Assembly: GCA_026004795.1 (NCBI GenBank)
Contig: BPJV01000012.1
Span: forward strand, 62,001 to 126,000
Source of the DNA: Pirellulaceae bacterium
GTDB taxonomy: Bacteria; Planctomycetota; Planctomycetia; Pirellulales; Pirellulaceae
Direction: 5' to 3'
Length of the DNA: 64,000 nucleotides
Both the position numbers and the translations under genes were made by a program. Positions 25,807 through 35,121 of this stretch are shown here, piece by piece. Position 1 is the first letter of the stretch. The number at the start of each line of letters is the position of its first letter. The notes under the pieces were generated by a model that searched no databases, was not told the DNA's origin, and worked only from the letters and a program-made list of their open reading frames with translations.

Positions 25807-28225
25807 ACAAGAAGCTGTTCAGGTTCAATGCCACCAGACACATTGCCCTGCGGGCTTCCTCGACGTTCAAATGATGTTTCTCGCGCAATCGAATGACCAA
25901 GGAAACCAGCTCTTCGACATCAGTCGGGTCGGCAGGCAAACCAGTGACCAATTCCAAGCAGCGCTGCGCTTGCGCTCGCAACTCCGGTCCGACCTCTCGA
26001 CGCACGCGTTGCTGCAGCGCAGCGGCTTGTTGCTGCATCCACTGGCTATTGAGCATCGTGAGTGCCTGGCCAGGTTGGGTCGTTAAAAATCTGGCCTCGC
26101 AACTGATGTCTGTTTCCGGAAAATCAAATGCTTGCAGCAACGGGATGGGCAATGACCGCTTCACGTGGATATAAACACTGCGCCGTGCTTGCTCGGCCGG
26201 CGACGAATTGCCCCAACCGCTACCGGGCCGCGACTGGCTGGCCAACACCTCGGCCGAAAGAAGCGGGTACATGCTGGGGCCGCCCACTTGGCGATTCAAC
26301 TGGCCGGTGATCTTCAGAACTCCGTCACGTATCTGCTCCGCACTGAGGCGGCGCAGGTTCTGTCGCCAGAAGAGATTGTTCTGCGGATCCACCTCCGCCG
26401 CTTCCGCTCGGTAATCCGAAGCCATGCGGTAGGTCGTGGACAACAGAATCATGCGGTGGATGCGTTTCAGATGCCAGTCCCCGCGCAACAATTCCGTCGC
26501 CAAATAGTCGATCAACTGCGGATGCGTGGGAGGATCCCCCATCAAGCCGAAATTATTGGGGGAGCGTACGATTCCGCGCCCGAAATAGTGCAACCATAGA
26601 CGATTGACGATCACCCGCGGGGTCATCCAGTTGGCATCGTCGGTAATCCATTCGGCCAGCGCCCGCCGCCGACCGCTGGACCGCGGCGGCGCATCGGCAG
26701 GCGGCACCACGGGGCTTCCCCCGCCCAGCAATTCGGGAAACGCCGGCTGGACCTCTTCGCCAGGGGCGTGCGGGCTGCCGCGCAGAAGCACATAGGTCGG
26801 TTTGGGCACCTTGTCGACAACCCCGAGCCCAAGTACCGTTTCCCGCGGAGGAAGCGATTGCTGTTCGGCAATGACTTCCGCCAACTGCACCTTCAATTGG
26901 TTGTACTCGGCGAACGTGGCTTCGTCGGTGTACAAACGCAGCTTCGCGTCCAACACCTGCTGGCGCTCGGGCCCTTCGGTTGCCCGTTGGTCCGGTGCCG
27001 GCATCTTGACGATCGCTTCTTGCTCAATCTGATGCATCCGACGTTGCAGGTGCTTCCGCCGCTTCTCCAAGCGTTCGTGTTGACGAGCGACGTCAGGATT
27101 CAGGTCGACTTGATTGTTGGTCCGCTGATCGCTGCGTGTTCCATAGGGAGTAACGTCGCGAACGCACGCGAGCATGCTGTAGTAGTCCCGTTGCGTCAAC
27201 GGATCGATTTTGTGATCGTGGCATCGTGCGCAGTTCAGGGTAAGCCCCAGCATGGCTTGGCTGATCGTCGTCACAATGTCATCGTACCCGTCAAACTCAG
27301 CCTGCAATGGGTCCGCCGGTTCATCATCCCAAGTTCCCAATCGGTAAAAGCCCGTGGCCGTGAGAGAGTCGGCAGTAATGTCGTCCAATTCGTCCCCAGC
27401 CAGTTGCTCCTGAAGAAAGCGGTCGTAGGGTTTGTCTTGATTGAAGCTGCGGATGACGTAGTCGCGATATTTCCATGCGTTGGGTTTTACTCCGTCTCGC
27501 TCAAAACTATTGGTTTCGGCATATCGGACGACGTCGAGCCACATTCGTGACCAGTGTTCCCCGAATGCGGCACTGCTCAACAAGCTATCGACCAGCCTCT
27601 CGTACTTCTCGTCGCTCCAATCCCTTGTCCAGTCTTGCAACTCCTCCGGAGAAGGCGGCAACCCCGTAATATCCAAAAAGACCCGTCGGACGAGAACTTC
27701 CGGAGGAGCAACCGGGTTCGGCACCAGGCCCTTTTCTTCCAACCTCGCCAGAATAAACCGGTCGATGGCGTTGGTCGCCCAGGCTTCGTTGACCACCTGA
27801 GGTGCTGGCGGTTGACGAATCGGCTGAAACGCCCAGTGCGGTGCAAACTCTGCTCCACCGGCAATCCATTTCTCCAGCAACGCAATCTCTTCCGGCTTCA
27901 GCGGCTCTCCCTCCGGAGGCATGCGTTCCCATTCCTCGGCACTGCGCACGCGCCGAATCATTTCACTGCGTTCCGGCTCGCCAGGAACGATGGGAACCTC
28001 CCCCGTGTCCGCTTCCCGCAACAGCGAATCGCGGTCGTCCATGCGAAATCCCCCCTCCTGCTGGTCCGGACCGTGGCACGCATAGCAGCGGCGGGCCAAA
28101 AGAGGTTGGATCTCTTGGTTGAAATCGATCTCCTGCGCCCAACCTCGCTGGGCGCTAGCATCTGTGAGCACTCCAAGGAGGCAATGCACAGAGAGAACAA
28201 CACTAAAGCACGAACGTATGGACAT
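25796..28225 (-). CDS. DUF1549/DUF1553 protein with planctomycete cytochrome c domain
   Basis: A secreted multidomain protein seen only in planctomycetes and relatives. From the Met at 28225 it has a signal peptide (CFSVVLSVHCLLGVLTDASA), then a heme-binding CYACHGP motif in a cytochrome c-like domain, DUF1549 (AIDRFILARLEEKGL to CARCHDHKIDPLTQRDYY, with a second CxxCH), a coiled-coil region, and DUF1553 (MTPRVIVNRLWLHYFGRGIV to LNSQWMQQQ). The frame is open 30 codons upstream but those residues precede the signal peptide and are not counted. The DUF1501 gene overlaps its end, so the two are coupled. Redox role in polymer breakdown is a guess. Confidence 0.88.
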   Translation of the reverse strand: MSIRSCFSVVLSVHCLLGVLTDASAQRGWAQEIDFNQEIQPLLARRCYACHGPDQQEGGFRMDDRDSLLREADTGEVPIVPGEPERSEMIRRVRSAEEWERMPPEGEPLKPEEIALLEKWIAGGAEFAPHWAFQPIRQPPAPQVVNEAWATNAIDRFILARLEEKGLVPNPVAPPEVLVRRVFLDITGLPPSPEELQDWTRDWSDEKYERLVDSLLSSAAFGEHWSRMWLDVVRYAETNSFERDGVKPNAWKYRDYVIRSFNQDKPYDRFLQEQLAGDELDDITADSLTATGFYRLGTWDDEPADPLQAEFDGYDDIVTTISQAMLGLTLNCARCHDHKIDPLTQRDYYSMLACVRDVTPYGTRSDQRTNNQVDLNPDVARQHERLEKRRKHLQRRMHQIEQEAIVKMPAPDQRATEGPERQQVLDAKLRLYTDEATFAEYNQLKVQLAEVIAEQQSLPPRETVLGLGVVDKVPKPTYVLLRGSPHAPGEEVQPAFPELLGGGSPVVPPADAPPRSSGRRRALAEWITDDANWMTPRVIVNRLWLHYFGRGIVRSPNNFGLMGDPPTHPQLIDYLATELLRGDWHLKRIHRMILLSTTYRMASDYRAEAAEVDPQNNLFWRQNLRRLSAEQIRDGVLKITGQLNRQVGGPSMYPLLSAEVLASQSRPGSGWGNSSPAEQARRSVYIHVKRSLPIPLLQAFDFPETDISCEARFLTTQPGQALTMLNSQWMQQQAAALQQRVRREVGPELRAQAQRCLELVTGLPADPTDVEELVSLVIRLREKHHLNVEEARRAMCLVALNLNSFLYVD

Positions 28226-28618
28226 CGATAATCGCTTCGTCGCTGGCGAGGATGGCGGGAAGGGGCGCTCTGGCAGCACGCTTTCGGTTCTCCAGGGCGA
28301 GAACCAGCGCAACACAGCGCGACTGGCCTATCTCTATCAATTGTAACTTGAGATGTTCTAGGCAGGCTACATAAGGCTCATCCTAGTAATCCACTCCATG
28401 ATCGACAAGCCGTTTTCCAGTCTCCGCTCCCCCCTGGCATCGTCTTACCCGTCCCACTCTCCCTTCCGTTGTATCGTGCATCGCGGGGTTGTACTTAAAA
28501 CTCGTCCAGCCTCCTGTGGCTGATGAATTCTCATCGGTGGAATCGAATGTCAGCGACCAGAACGCTCCGAGAATGTCGCTCGCCTTTGTGCCACCTATGG
28601 CGACGCATCTTCCTGCCG
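28226..28618. other. intergenic region, no gene seen
   Basis: About 390 bp between the DUF1549 gene and the ferritin-like gene. It holds only short frames with no ribosome binding site. It must contain the promoter of the DUF1549/DUF1501 operon (read leftward), but no clear box is visible. Confidence 0.4.
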
Positions 28619-30079
28619 TTATTCACGGATGTTCTTGAGATCCGCGCGCGAGTTTTCATAGGAGACGTCGAAGGCCAACGCCGTGGGATCCGGTTCGACT
28701 CCCCAGATCGCACATGCCTGCCGGTAGAGATCGGGCCACCAATTGCGGTGTTCGGTCAAGCCCTGGTCGCGGTATTCATGCCAGTGGCTCAGGACCAGGC
28801 TCCAGCACTGGTCGCCATATCGCAACGCCTCTTGCGGCGACGCGTAGCGGGGAACGTACCACCGCCGACCGATGTGAGCATGCAACACTTCATCGGCCCA
28901 ATCGAAGTCCTGAAACAAGCGGGCCAACGGATCGCCGCTGTGCGTTGCCACTTCCCATTCGTACCGCTTGCCGGTACGAGGCATCAGCCCCTGTTCGATA
29001 AAATACAGCACGCCATGGCGCTCCCGGGCCGTCAGTTGCGTGTTCAGGTTCAACGACCATGTGAAATTGATCGGAATCTGAGTCCAGTCGATGCCTTGAG
29101 CGGCAAAGCCGACCTCGCCCATCATGGCATGACGCGCCTCGTCCCACAGTTGGCGCAACATGGAGTAATAAAACTCCCAGGGCTCCTCCGTCTTCAAGTC
29201 TGCCAGAATACTTGCCATCATCTCCGGCACGTCGAGCTCGCGCAGACGCTTGTAATAGAGCATGAGCGTCTTGTCACGGGCGCGATAACGCGGATCATAA
29301 AGAAAAGCTTCTGGATTGACCCCCGCGTTGTAAGGGTCGCGGAAACGCTGGTCGCGTTGAGGCACCGGATCGTACTGCCGTGGTCCGCTTGTCCACAACG
29401 GCGGCGGCCACGGGGGCTGTGAAGCTCCTTCTCCGGTGAGGCCACCGGCGGCTTGCCACAGTTCCCACGCATAGGATTTCCATTGTTCGAGCGGCGTCAT
29501 GCATTCTTCTTCCTCCGTGCCGCGACCGGTGCGGGCCTGGTCCAGGCGGTCGATAGCTTGATCCGCATAATCGAGCAGGGGAGATAGTTCGAAATCGATC
29601 AGGCGGACGATGCGCACGGTGGGAGCATCCGCCAATGGATGAGCTTGAGCGGCGATTCGTCGACATGCCTCGATCGCTTGCCGTAAGACGACATCGTAAC
29701 CACCGGCAAACAAATGGATCGCAGCGGGGCAATCACGAACCTGATCCATCAGTTGCTCAAGCACTGGATGGGGAACCTTGTCCAGTCCCAGTGGCGGTTC
29801 CCGCATCTCGGCCACCCGTGCGCGAATAAGCTGAATCTGCTCGCTCAGCAAATAAGCGTGGTAGCTGTACGCCATCTTCAGCTCATAGATCGGTTCGGAC
29901 GTGATCCGTTCGACGAGGATCTCCATCAATCGCTTGAGAACGTAGTGCAGACGCAACAGACGCGTCACGCTGTGCTCGACGCTCCAACCGGCCTGGATGG
30001 CCCGTTCCATGCTGCACAATCCGGCCAAAGGGGGCAGACCATGCAAGGTTTCGTATTTGTTGGACTCTCGATCTGGCAT
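28619..30079 (-). CDS. ferritin-like fold protein, function unknown
   Basis: A 486-residue helical, cytoplasmic protein with no signal peptide. Two segments look like metal-ligand helices of the ferritin-like superfamily: MLRQLWDEARHAMMGEVGF (E-x-x-H) and FDWADEVLHAHIGRRWY (E-x-x-H-x-H), about 90 residues apart, as in di-iron proteins. The N-terminal half (about 1-200) contains helices with repeated Tyr/Glu/Arg pairs. There is a downstream gap of 27 bp from the fusion hydrolase gene, which lies upstream on the same strand, so they form an operon. Enzymatic activity is inferred only from the possible iron ligands. Confidence 0.6.
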   Translation of the reverse strand: MPDRESNKYETLHGLPPLAGLCSMERAIQAGWSVEHSVTRLLRLHYVLKRLMEILVERITSEPIYELKMAYSYHAYLLSEQIQLIRARVAEMREPPLGLDKVPHPVLEQLMDQVRDCPAAIHLFAGGYDVVLRQAIEACRRIAAQAHPLADAPTVRIVRLIDFELSPLLDYADQAIDRLDQARTGRGTEEEECMTPLEQWKSYAWELWQAAGGLTGEGASQPPWPPPLWTSGPRQYDPVPQRDQRFRDPYNAGVNPEAFLYDPRYRARDKTLMLYYKRLRELDVPEMMASILADLKTEEPWEFYYSMLRQLWDEARHAMMGEVGFAAQGIDWTQIPINFTWSLNLNTQLTARERHGVLYFIEQGLMPRTGKRYEWEVATHSGDPLARLFQDFDWADEVLHAHIGRRWYVPRYASPQEALRYGDQCWSLVLSHWHEYRDQGLTEHRNWWPDLYRQACAIWGVEPDPTALAFDVSYENSRADLKNIRE

Positions 30080-30106
30080 GGCGATTCTCCGCAGGTAAAT
30101 CGTGGC

Positions 30107-32182
30107 TCAGGGGCTGTCCGAATTGGCTGAACTGCCTGCGTTGCTAGCCGCGGGCAGGCGCTCGGCTGTCTCCAGGGCATCGAGATGGGAATCGAACCAG
30201 GCGATCGTTTCAGCGGCGATTCCCTCATGGCCGCCGTCGAACACGGTGATGCGCGAGTTTCCGGCATACCGCCGCAAGAAGAATTCTCTTGCCAGGCAAT
30301 CGTCGAAACCGGTGTCTCCGGGCCGTGGCGCGTGCAACCGTCCGCCGCGGCGCGAGAGTTGTTCAGTTTCATCCTCCGTAATTCGCTCGGCGCCACCCGA
30401 ATCGGCGATGGTGTTGAAGGCATCCAACGACTGCCGTACGGGCACCGAGCCGCTGTGTCCATCGTCGATTCCCGTATACAAATCGAGGGGCAATGTCCCT
30501 ATGCCTGCCAAATAGTGCAACGGTGAACGCAACCGGTATTGCTCGTCGACCACGAAGGAGCTACCTGGAGGTCCCCCGCATACGGCGCGCAGCATGCTGC
30601 CGTAACGATCATCGGCATGCCGATCATGCCACGAAGCCAGATCGCTGATTCCCACCCAGGCGCTGGCGGCACGAAACCGCTCGGGATAACGCCCTGCCAT
30701 CAACATCGTCATGTGGCCTCCTCCCGAAACGCCCGTCAGGAATACGGCTGCGGGGTCGACCGGATAGCGCTCGATCACCCACGAAATCGCATCCAGAATG
30801 TCCTGCTGCGCGGCCGGTGATCCGCAGGCGGCGGGACGATCGTTGACCCCGCGAAAATGGGGCTGCAGCAACACCCAACCGCGCTCCGCCACGAGTTGCT
30901 CCAGATCGGGTTGCCGCTGTTCCAAGTCAGCGCTCCAACTGTGCAGACTGACGACCATTGGTAAACGTCGTTGTACATGGCCTGCCGCCCCTTGGTCGGC
31001 GATCGCTTCAGGCACTGTCAAGTAAGCGGGTTGTGGCGTGCCATCCCAAGTGCTGCGAAAGGCGATCTTCGAACGCACGACTTTGGGAGTCGGCGGTACC
31101 AGTTCCAGGTCCGCCAGGTAGATGGCTGTCACCGTGCGGCCTTCCGCGTCGGTCTCGTGGCTGGAATACCAGGAGACGACGGCACGAGTCTCGCTCAGCG
31201 GGATGAAGCCCGGGTAGGAGCAATCGCCCCCACTGGGCAGGTCAGCGCACCGGTGCAGGCTGCCGTCGTGCCACCAGTACAGCGTCGTCGTGGGGCCCTG
31301 CTCAGCCATTCGCCGACCGCCAACGAGCAACCGAGCTCCCCAGTACTTGAGCAGCGGGCCACCGATGTAGGTGCCCAGATCCGCGTGTTTCAAGTTGCCC
31401 CACGGAGCTGGTCCTTCGATCCATTCTGCAGGGTTCCTTCCGCGCCGACCGACGGCCCGCAAGCTGCCGCGGGGATCGAACAGAAACGCAGTTTCATCAC
31501 CATTAGCCGATTGAAAAGTGGGGCCGGTGCGCCAAGTCAGCCCATCGCCGCTGACCAGCATGGCGGACTCGACGTTCGGGCCCTCGCCGCGGGGGCGTAC
31601 GTCAAAATGGTGCTTGCGGCGACCGCACAGGTAGGCCGTGTCCTTGAACATCGCCGCGCGCCAGATGTAATGCCCAAACGTCCCCTCCAGCATTCGCGGC
31701 TGGCTCCACGATCGGCCATCCTGGCTATCACATGCGTATCCCAGGTGCAAGTTCAAGTCGTAGGTCGACGGATCGGGACTGGTTTGGCCGCAATACCAAG
31801 TACCTGTCAGCACGAACAGGCGGTCCCGGAAGCAAAGAAAATGCGGGTCGCGGGTATCGCGCAGTGGGACGCTAAAGCGATGCACCGGAGTCCACGACTG
31901 CAGATCGTCGCTGGCCAATACCCGGATCGACGACGAGGGGTGCACCAGGTGACCATCTGGGCAACTGCGAAAGGTCAGGTAGTATCGCCCCTTGAAACGG
32001 ATCAGGTCGGTAAACGCGTTATGCTCGCCGTTGGCAAACACCCGACGCACGTTGCTGACCCGCACTTCGGGCAATTCCCCTGCCATCGCCGAAGAAATCA
32101 ACGCCGTCCCAATTGCCACCAGTGTCATGTTCCACCAACGGAGGCCAGTGTGGAACGCGGTTTTCCAGTAGGCTAACCCCAT
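30107..32182 (-). CDS. sialidase-like propeller fused to serine hydrolase
   Basis: Two domains in one secreted protein. After a signal peptide (MTLVAIGTALISSAMAG) residues of about 45-390 form a sialidase-like beta-propeller (FKGRYYLTFRSCPDGHLV, RDPHFLCFRDRLFVLTGTWY, GLTWRTGPTF). The second half is an alpha/beta hydrolase of prolyl oligopeptidase type: nucleophile Ser in FLTGVSGGGHMTMLMAGRYP, Asp in GIDDGHSGSV and His in VFDGGHEGIAAE. The order propeller-hydrolase resembles S9 peptidases, but this propeller is of the glycosidase kind, so an esterase acting on carbohydrate is as likely as a peptidase. The ATG at 32182 has AAAGGA upstream. Confidence 0.75.
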   Translation of the reverse strand: MGLAYWKTAFHTGLRWWNMTLVAIGTALISSAMAGELPEVRVSNVRRVFANGEHNAFTDLIRFKGRYYLTFRSCPDGHLVHPSSSIRVLASDDLQSWTPVHRFSVPLRDTRDPHFLCFRDRLFVLTGTWYCGQTSPDPSTYDLNLHLGYACDSQDGRSWSQPRMLEGTFGHYIWRAAMFKDTAYLCGRRKHHFDVRPRGEGPNVESAMLVSGDGLTWRTGPTFQSANGDETAFLFDPRGSLRAVGRRGRNPAEWIEGPAPWGNLKHADLGTYIGGPLLKYWGARLLVGGRRMAEQGPTTTLYWWHDGSLHRCADLPSGGDCSYPGFIPLSETRAVVSWYSSHETDAEGRTVTAIYLADLELVPPTPKVVRSKIAFRSTWDGTPQPAYLTVPEAIADQGAAGHVQRRLPMVVSLHSWSADLEQRQPDLEQLVAERGWVLLQPHFRGVNDRPAACGSPAAQQDILDAISWVIERYPVDPAAVFLTGVSGGGHMTMLMAGRYPERFRAASAWVGISDLASWHDRHADDRYGSMLRAVCGGPPGSSFVVDEQYRLRSPLHYLAGIGTLPLDLYTGIDDGHSGSVPVRQSLDAFNTIADSGGAERITEDETEQLSRRGGRLHAPRPGDTGFDDCLAREFFLRRYAGNSRITVFDGGHEGIAAETIAWFDSHLDALETAERLPAASNAGSSANSDSP

Positions 32183-33091
32183 GAGATCAATCCTTTGTGC
32201 AACTAGCATGGTACGGCGGTGAGATAGAAGCGGATGTCCAGATCGCAAAAGAGCTTTGTTCTCTTCGCGGGCGTCGTTTGAAAAGCGTCAACGGAAAACA
32301 TCTTCCAGCTTTCGCTCGATGAGGGATGTTGTAATCGGATCGGAGGCGTACATCCGCTGAGCGACTTCTCACGGCAATTGCTCCCGGGGCATCTCGCCAA
32401 GCTCGACAGTGATCTGTCGCGCGATCAGACCCCGAGCCCATTTCAACATGGCCGAACATGGCGCCATTCGCTCCGCAGGAGCCAACGAATCGATGCGCGA
32501 GTAATCTTGCGGCTCAACAAAGGATGCCATCCGACTATTTGCCCAGTGACGTGTAGGGAGACCATTTGCCACGCGCTAGAATTGTAACAGGCCAGACGCT
32601 GCGGTCGAACTTGCTGCCCCGCCAAAGAAGCAGGACCTCACCGCATCCGGGGCGCAGGTAGTTGCCGTTCACGCCTGGCACCTTCGGGCTGCTCGGAACG
32701 GTTCTCAATCGCACAGAGGCGGTAGGTAGCCTCATGGGACAACATGGGCATTCGTATGCATGCTTCTTGGCTGGCGAAGTGGTGGTAAACGGTCCGCTGG
32801 GAGACTCCCGCTGCCTCGGCGATCCGGTCGCTGTGGGTTTGTCGTACCCCACCGATTCGAACTTGCCGATTGCCGCGTCGGTCCGATCGCTCTCGACCGC
32901 GACGCTGCCGCGAAATTCGGGACGCTCTTTGAAAAAACGAGCTTCAAGTGGCCGGCAGATATGGATGCAGCGAAAATTGAGGAACTGGTAACCGGTTAAT
33001 TCAAACTTGGGCCATCGCGAACAACCGATCAGCCCGAACAGAATTCAAGCGTCGAAACTTTGATATCGAATTTAGAAGCGACGCGATCAGA
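32183..33091. other. gene-poor boundary region left of the integron
   Basis: About 900 bp without an intact gene. Apart from a TetR relic at 32.70-32.91 kb, only short overlapping frames on both strands are seen, without start signals. It separates the core genes from the integron and looks like decaying sequence. Confidence 0.5.
32700..32910 (-). pseudogene. TetR-family regulator relic
   Basis: On the minus strand one frame reads DAAIGKFESVGYDKPTAT (helix 1 and 2 of a TetR DNA-binding domain) and, after a one-base shift near 32825, another frame reads DRIAEAAGVSQRTVYHHFAS, the helix-turn-helix of TetR proteins. Together they match the standard N-terminus of this family. The ligand domain is not recognisable downstream. 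No promoter or start is left. The shift lies between two clearly conserved helices, so the gene is broken and not merely unannotated. Confidence 0.75.
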
Positions 33092-34246
33092 TCACCGGAA
33101 AGATGCCATGCACAGCCACCTGGTAGCTTTCATGGGCGAATGGCAAACCGCTGGCCTGGCTTGTGTCGATGGCAATTCGATACGGCTCCCATGCCATTCG
33201 CCATGCCACCATCGGAAAAACTTGTCCAGTCCGATCACAGTTGGTCCAGTGGACTTCGGACTCCGGTGGCACCGACTCGTGCTGACGTGGGTGTAGATCA
33301 TCGTCGTGCTGACGTCGGCGTGTCCCAGCAACTCTTGAATCGTGCGAATGTCCTTGCCGTCCTCCAGCAGGTGCGTGGCAAAGCTGTGGCGCAGTGTATG
33401 GCAGGTCGCTCGCTTGGTGATCCCGCTTGCCCGAACCGCTTTGGCAAACCGCTGTTGCACCGTCGTCTCGTGGATGTGATGCCGCCGCAATTGGGTCCGA
33501 TCGCCGTCGGCGATGGCCTGATCGACGTTGGCATCGGACATCGCTTCTCGCGGATGGGTGTCGCGGGTCAGCTTCTTCCCCGAGAACAGGTACTGCCACT
33601 GCAACTCCCGACCGGCCGCCGGAAATTTGACCGCCAACGCGTACGGCAACCACACCCAGCCCGCGCCGATCTCCAGGTCTTGCTCATGCAGCCGTGAAAC
33701 GTAATCGATTTGGTCTCGCAACTCCGCGATCAGCGATTCGGGCAGCGGCACGTACCGATCCTTGTCCCCTTTGCCTTCGCGAACGACCACCTGTTTTCGG
33801 CCGAAGTCGATATCCTTGACGCGCAACCGGCAGGCTTCCATCAGCCGCAGGCCGGCGCCGTACATCAAACGGCAAATCATCGAGACGGGGCCACTGGGGA
33901 GATGTTCGAAAATGGCGCGGATTTCACCAGGAGTGAGGACGACCGGCAATCGCTTAGACGGTTTGGCCCGGACCGCGTCCACCTTGAACGGTTTTTCCAG
34001 CACTTTTGCGTAGAGGAATAGCAAAGCGGACAAGGCCTGGTTTTGCGTGCTGGCCGCTACTTTTCGATCGACGGCCAGGTAGGTCAAGTACTCCTCGATG
34101 TCGCGATCGCCCAGATTTTCAGGATGGATCCATCGGCCCGCCTGATTTTTCGCGAATTTGAGGAAATCAGTAATCCAACCGATATAGGCTTCTTCGGTTC
34201 GCTTCGCGAGATGGAGCAATCGCATTTTGCCTCGAACCTGGTCCAT
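33092..34246 (-). CDS. intI: integron integrase
   Basis: A tyrosine recombinase that inserts and excises gene cassettes between attI and attC. Catalytic residues: Arg in [16 protein letters not shown], His-x-x-Arg in [16 protein letters not shown], His in [11 protein letters not shown], and Tyr in MIYTHV. The stretch [20 protein letters not shown] with the following [10 protein letters not shown] is the extra patch found only in integron integrases. Start chosen at the Met at 34246 ([20 protein letters not shown]). The C-terminal 50 residues are odd: another frame shows [10 protein letters not shown] ending in a stop at 33236, the usual end, so a one-base shift after the Tyr has added a tail. 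Catalysis is probably intact. Confidence 0.93.
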   Translation of the reverse strand: MDQVRGKMRLLHLAKRTEEAYIGWITDFLKFAKNQAGRWIHPENLGDRDIEEYLTYLAVDRKVAASTQNQALSALLFLYAKVLEKPFKVDAVRAKPSKRLPVVLTPGEIRAIFEHLPSGPVSMICRLMYGAGLRLMEACRLRVKDIDFGRKQVVVREGKGDKDRYVPLPESLIAELRDQIDYVSRLHEQDLEIGAGWVWLPYALAVKFPAAGRELQWQYLFSGKKLTRDTHPREAMSDANVDQAIADGDRTQLRRHHIHETTVQQRFAKAVRASGITKRATCHTLRHSFATHLLEDGKDIRTIQELLGHADVSTTMIYTHVSTSRCHRSPKSTGPTVIGLDKFFRWWHGEWHGSRIELPSTQARPAVCHSPMKATRWLCMASFR

Positions 34247-34273
34247 CAGCCTCGGTTTTCTGGCTTCGGCATT

Positions 34274-34318
34274 CTGTATAACGTCCACTCTGCATAATCC
34301 ATATTCAGTCTGTATAAT
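34274..34318 (-). promoter_or_regulatory. three direct repeats in the intI leader
   Basis: Read on the minus strand, the 9-mer RTTATRCAG occurs three times (34310-34318, 34290-34298, 34274-34281), with 20 and 16 bp between starts. It sits 28-72 bp before the intI start. It may be an operator or overlap the intI promoter; in other integrons this region is under LexA control. No protein assignment is possible. Confidence 0.45.
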
Positions 34319-34432
34319 AGCTCGCGGAGAGAGCGAGTTACCCGAAGATTGACGGCCCGTCCGGACTTTGCTAAGCTCTTTATACAGCACCGGAAGACAG
34401 CCGGCCACCGGGGCCGAATCTGTCTAATAATA

Positions 34433-34439
34433 GTTCGGC
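34433..34439 (+). other. attI-cassette junction
   Basis: GTTCGGC here is the exact complement of GCCGAAC, the left core site of the first attC (35031-35037). In a circular cassette these two halves pair, so G34433 / T34434 is the boundary where the first cassette joined attI. The attI site proper lies to the left, between here and the intI leader. Confidence 0.75.
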
Positions 34440-34478
34440 CACGCTTAGGAGTAACATAATTTTCAGCGAGCGCTGAGG

Positions 34479-34997
34479 ATGTTCATGAAAAGTCGCAAGG
34501 TGATCCTTACCTCCTCGATAATCATTGGCACGATCGCACTATTGGGGGCTGGCCTCTTCGCTGTTGCCGGGGCTGGAATCTACGGATCGCCGTTTGCCGG
34601 CGACACGTATTTCAATGCAACGCTTCTGCTGGTGTTGCTTTTTGGGCCGGTCGCCGTGCTCCCGTGCACTCTATTCGATTGGTGGAAACCTGGCTTCGGG
34701 GGGATTATTCTCTGCACGCTGGCAATATTCGAAGTTGTTGTAGTTGTCCTAAATAACTTGCAAGAATGGGGATTCGCCGTCCACGCTGCGGCGCTTGGTT
34801 CCTTGTGCCTGGCGTTTCCGGTTTTCGTGACCGGCACGCTATTATTTTTTTCCGGGAATCCACAGGTATCATGGCTGAATTGGGCATGGCGTTTTGAGGT
34901 GCTTTTGGCGGCCACGGTCGCGGCATATTTCATGTGGCACGTCGGTGCGGACGGTGTGAGCGCCTTGCGTCATCTATTGCGAGGGGGCATCATTTAG
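34479..34997 (+). CDS. cassette 1: four-helix membrane protein
   Basis: A gene-cassette product of 172 residues with unknown function. Four membrane segments are seen: VILTSSIIIGTIALLGAGLF, FNATLLLVLLFGPVAVLPCT, GGIILCTLAIFEVVVVVL and AAALGSLCLAFPVFVTGTLL, with a last weaker one in the end (LLAATVAAYFMW). The Met at 34485 (MKSRKVILT) is as likely as 34479, since GAGG lies just before both. The stop comes 34 bp before attC1, so the whole gene sits in the cassette. Its AT content is higher than in core genes, in line with transfer. Confidence 0.7.
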   Translation: MFMKSRKVILTSSIIIGTIALLGAGLFAVAGAGIYGSPFAGDTYFNATLLLVLLFGPVAVLPCTLFDWWKPGFGGIILCTLAIFEVVVVVLNNLQEWGFAVHAAALGSLCLAFPVFVTGTLLFFSGNPQVSWLNWAWRFEVLLAATVAAYFMWHVGADGVSALRHLLRGGII

Positions 34998-35030
34998 GCA
35001 CTTGGCTTGTGAAAAAACAACACGGCGCTG

Positions 35031-35121
35031 GCCGAACAATGCGATGAACCGAAGTCGCGGGCGGCGTCGGTTCTGTGAACAGATTTTTTTGGCCGCGACT
35101 CGGTTATCGCGGTCGTTCGTC
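35031..35121 (+). repeat. attC recombination site 1
   Basis: Left arm GAACAATGCGATGAACCGAA and right arm GGTTATCGCGGTCGTTCG are inverted repeats. When folded, the left arm has two unpaired bases, a G after GCGAT and an A after ACCGA, as in known attC sites. Core sites: GCCGAAC (35031) and GTTCGTC (35115). Size 91 bp. Confidence 0.88.
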
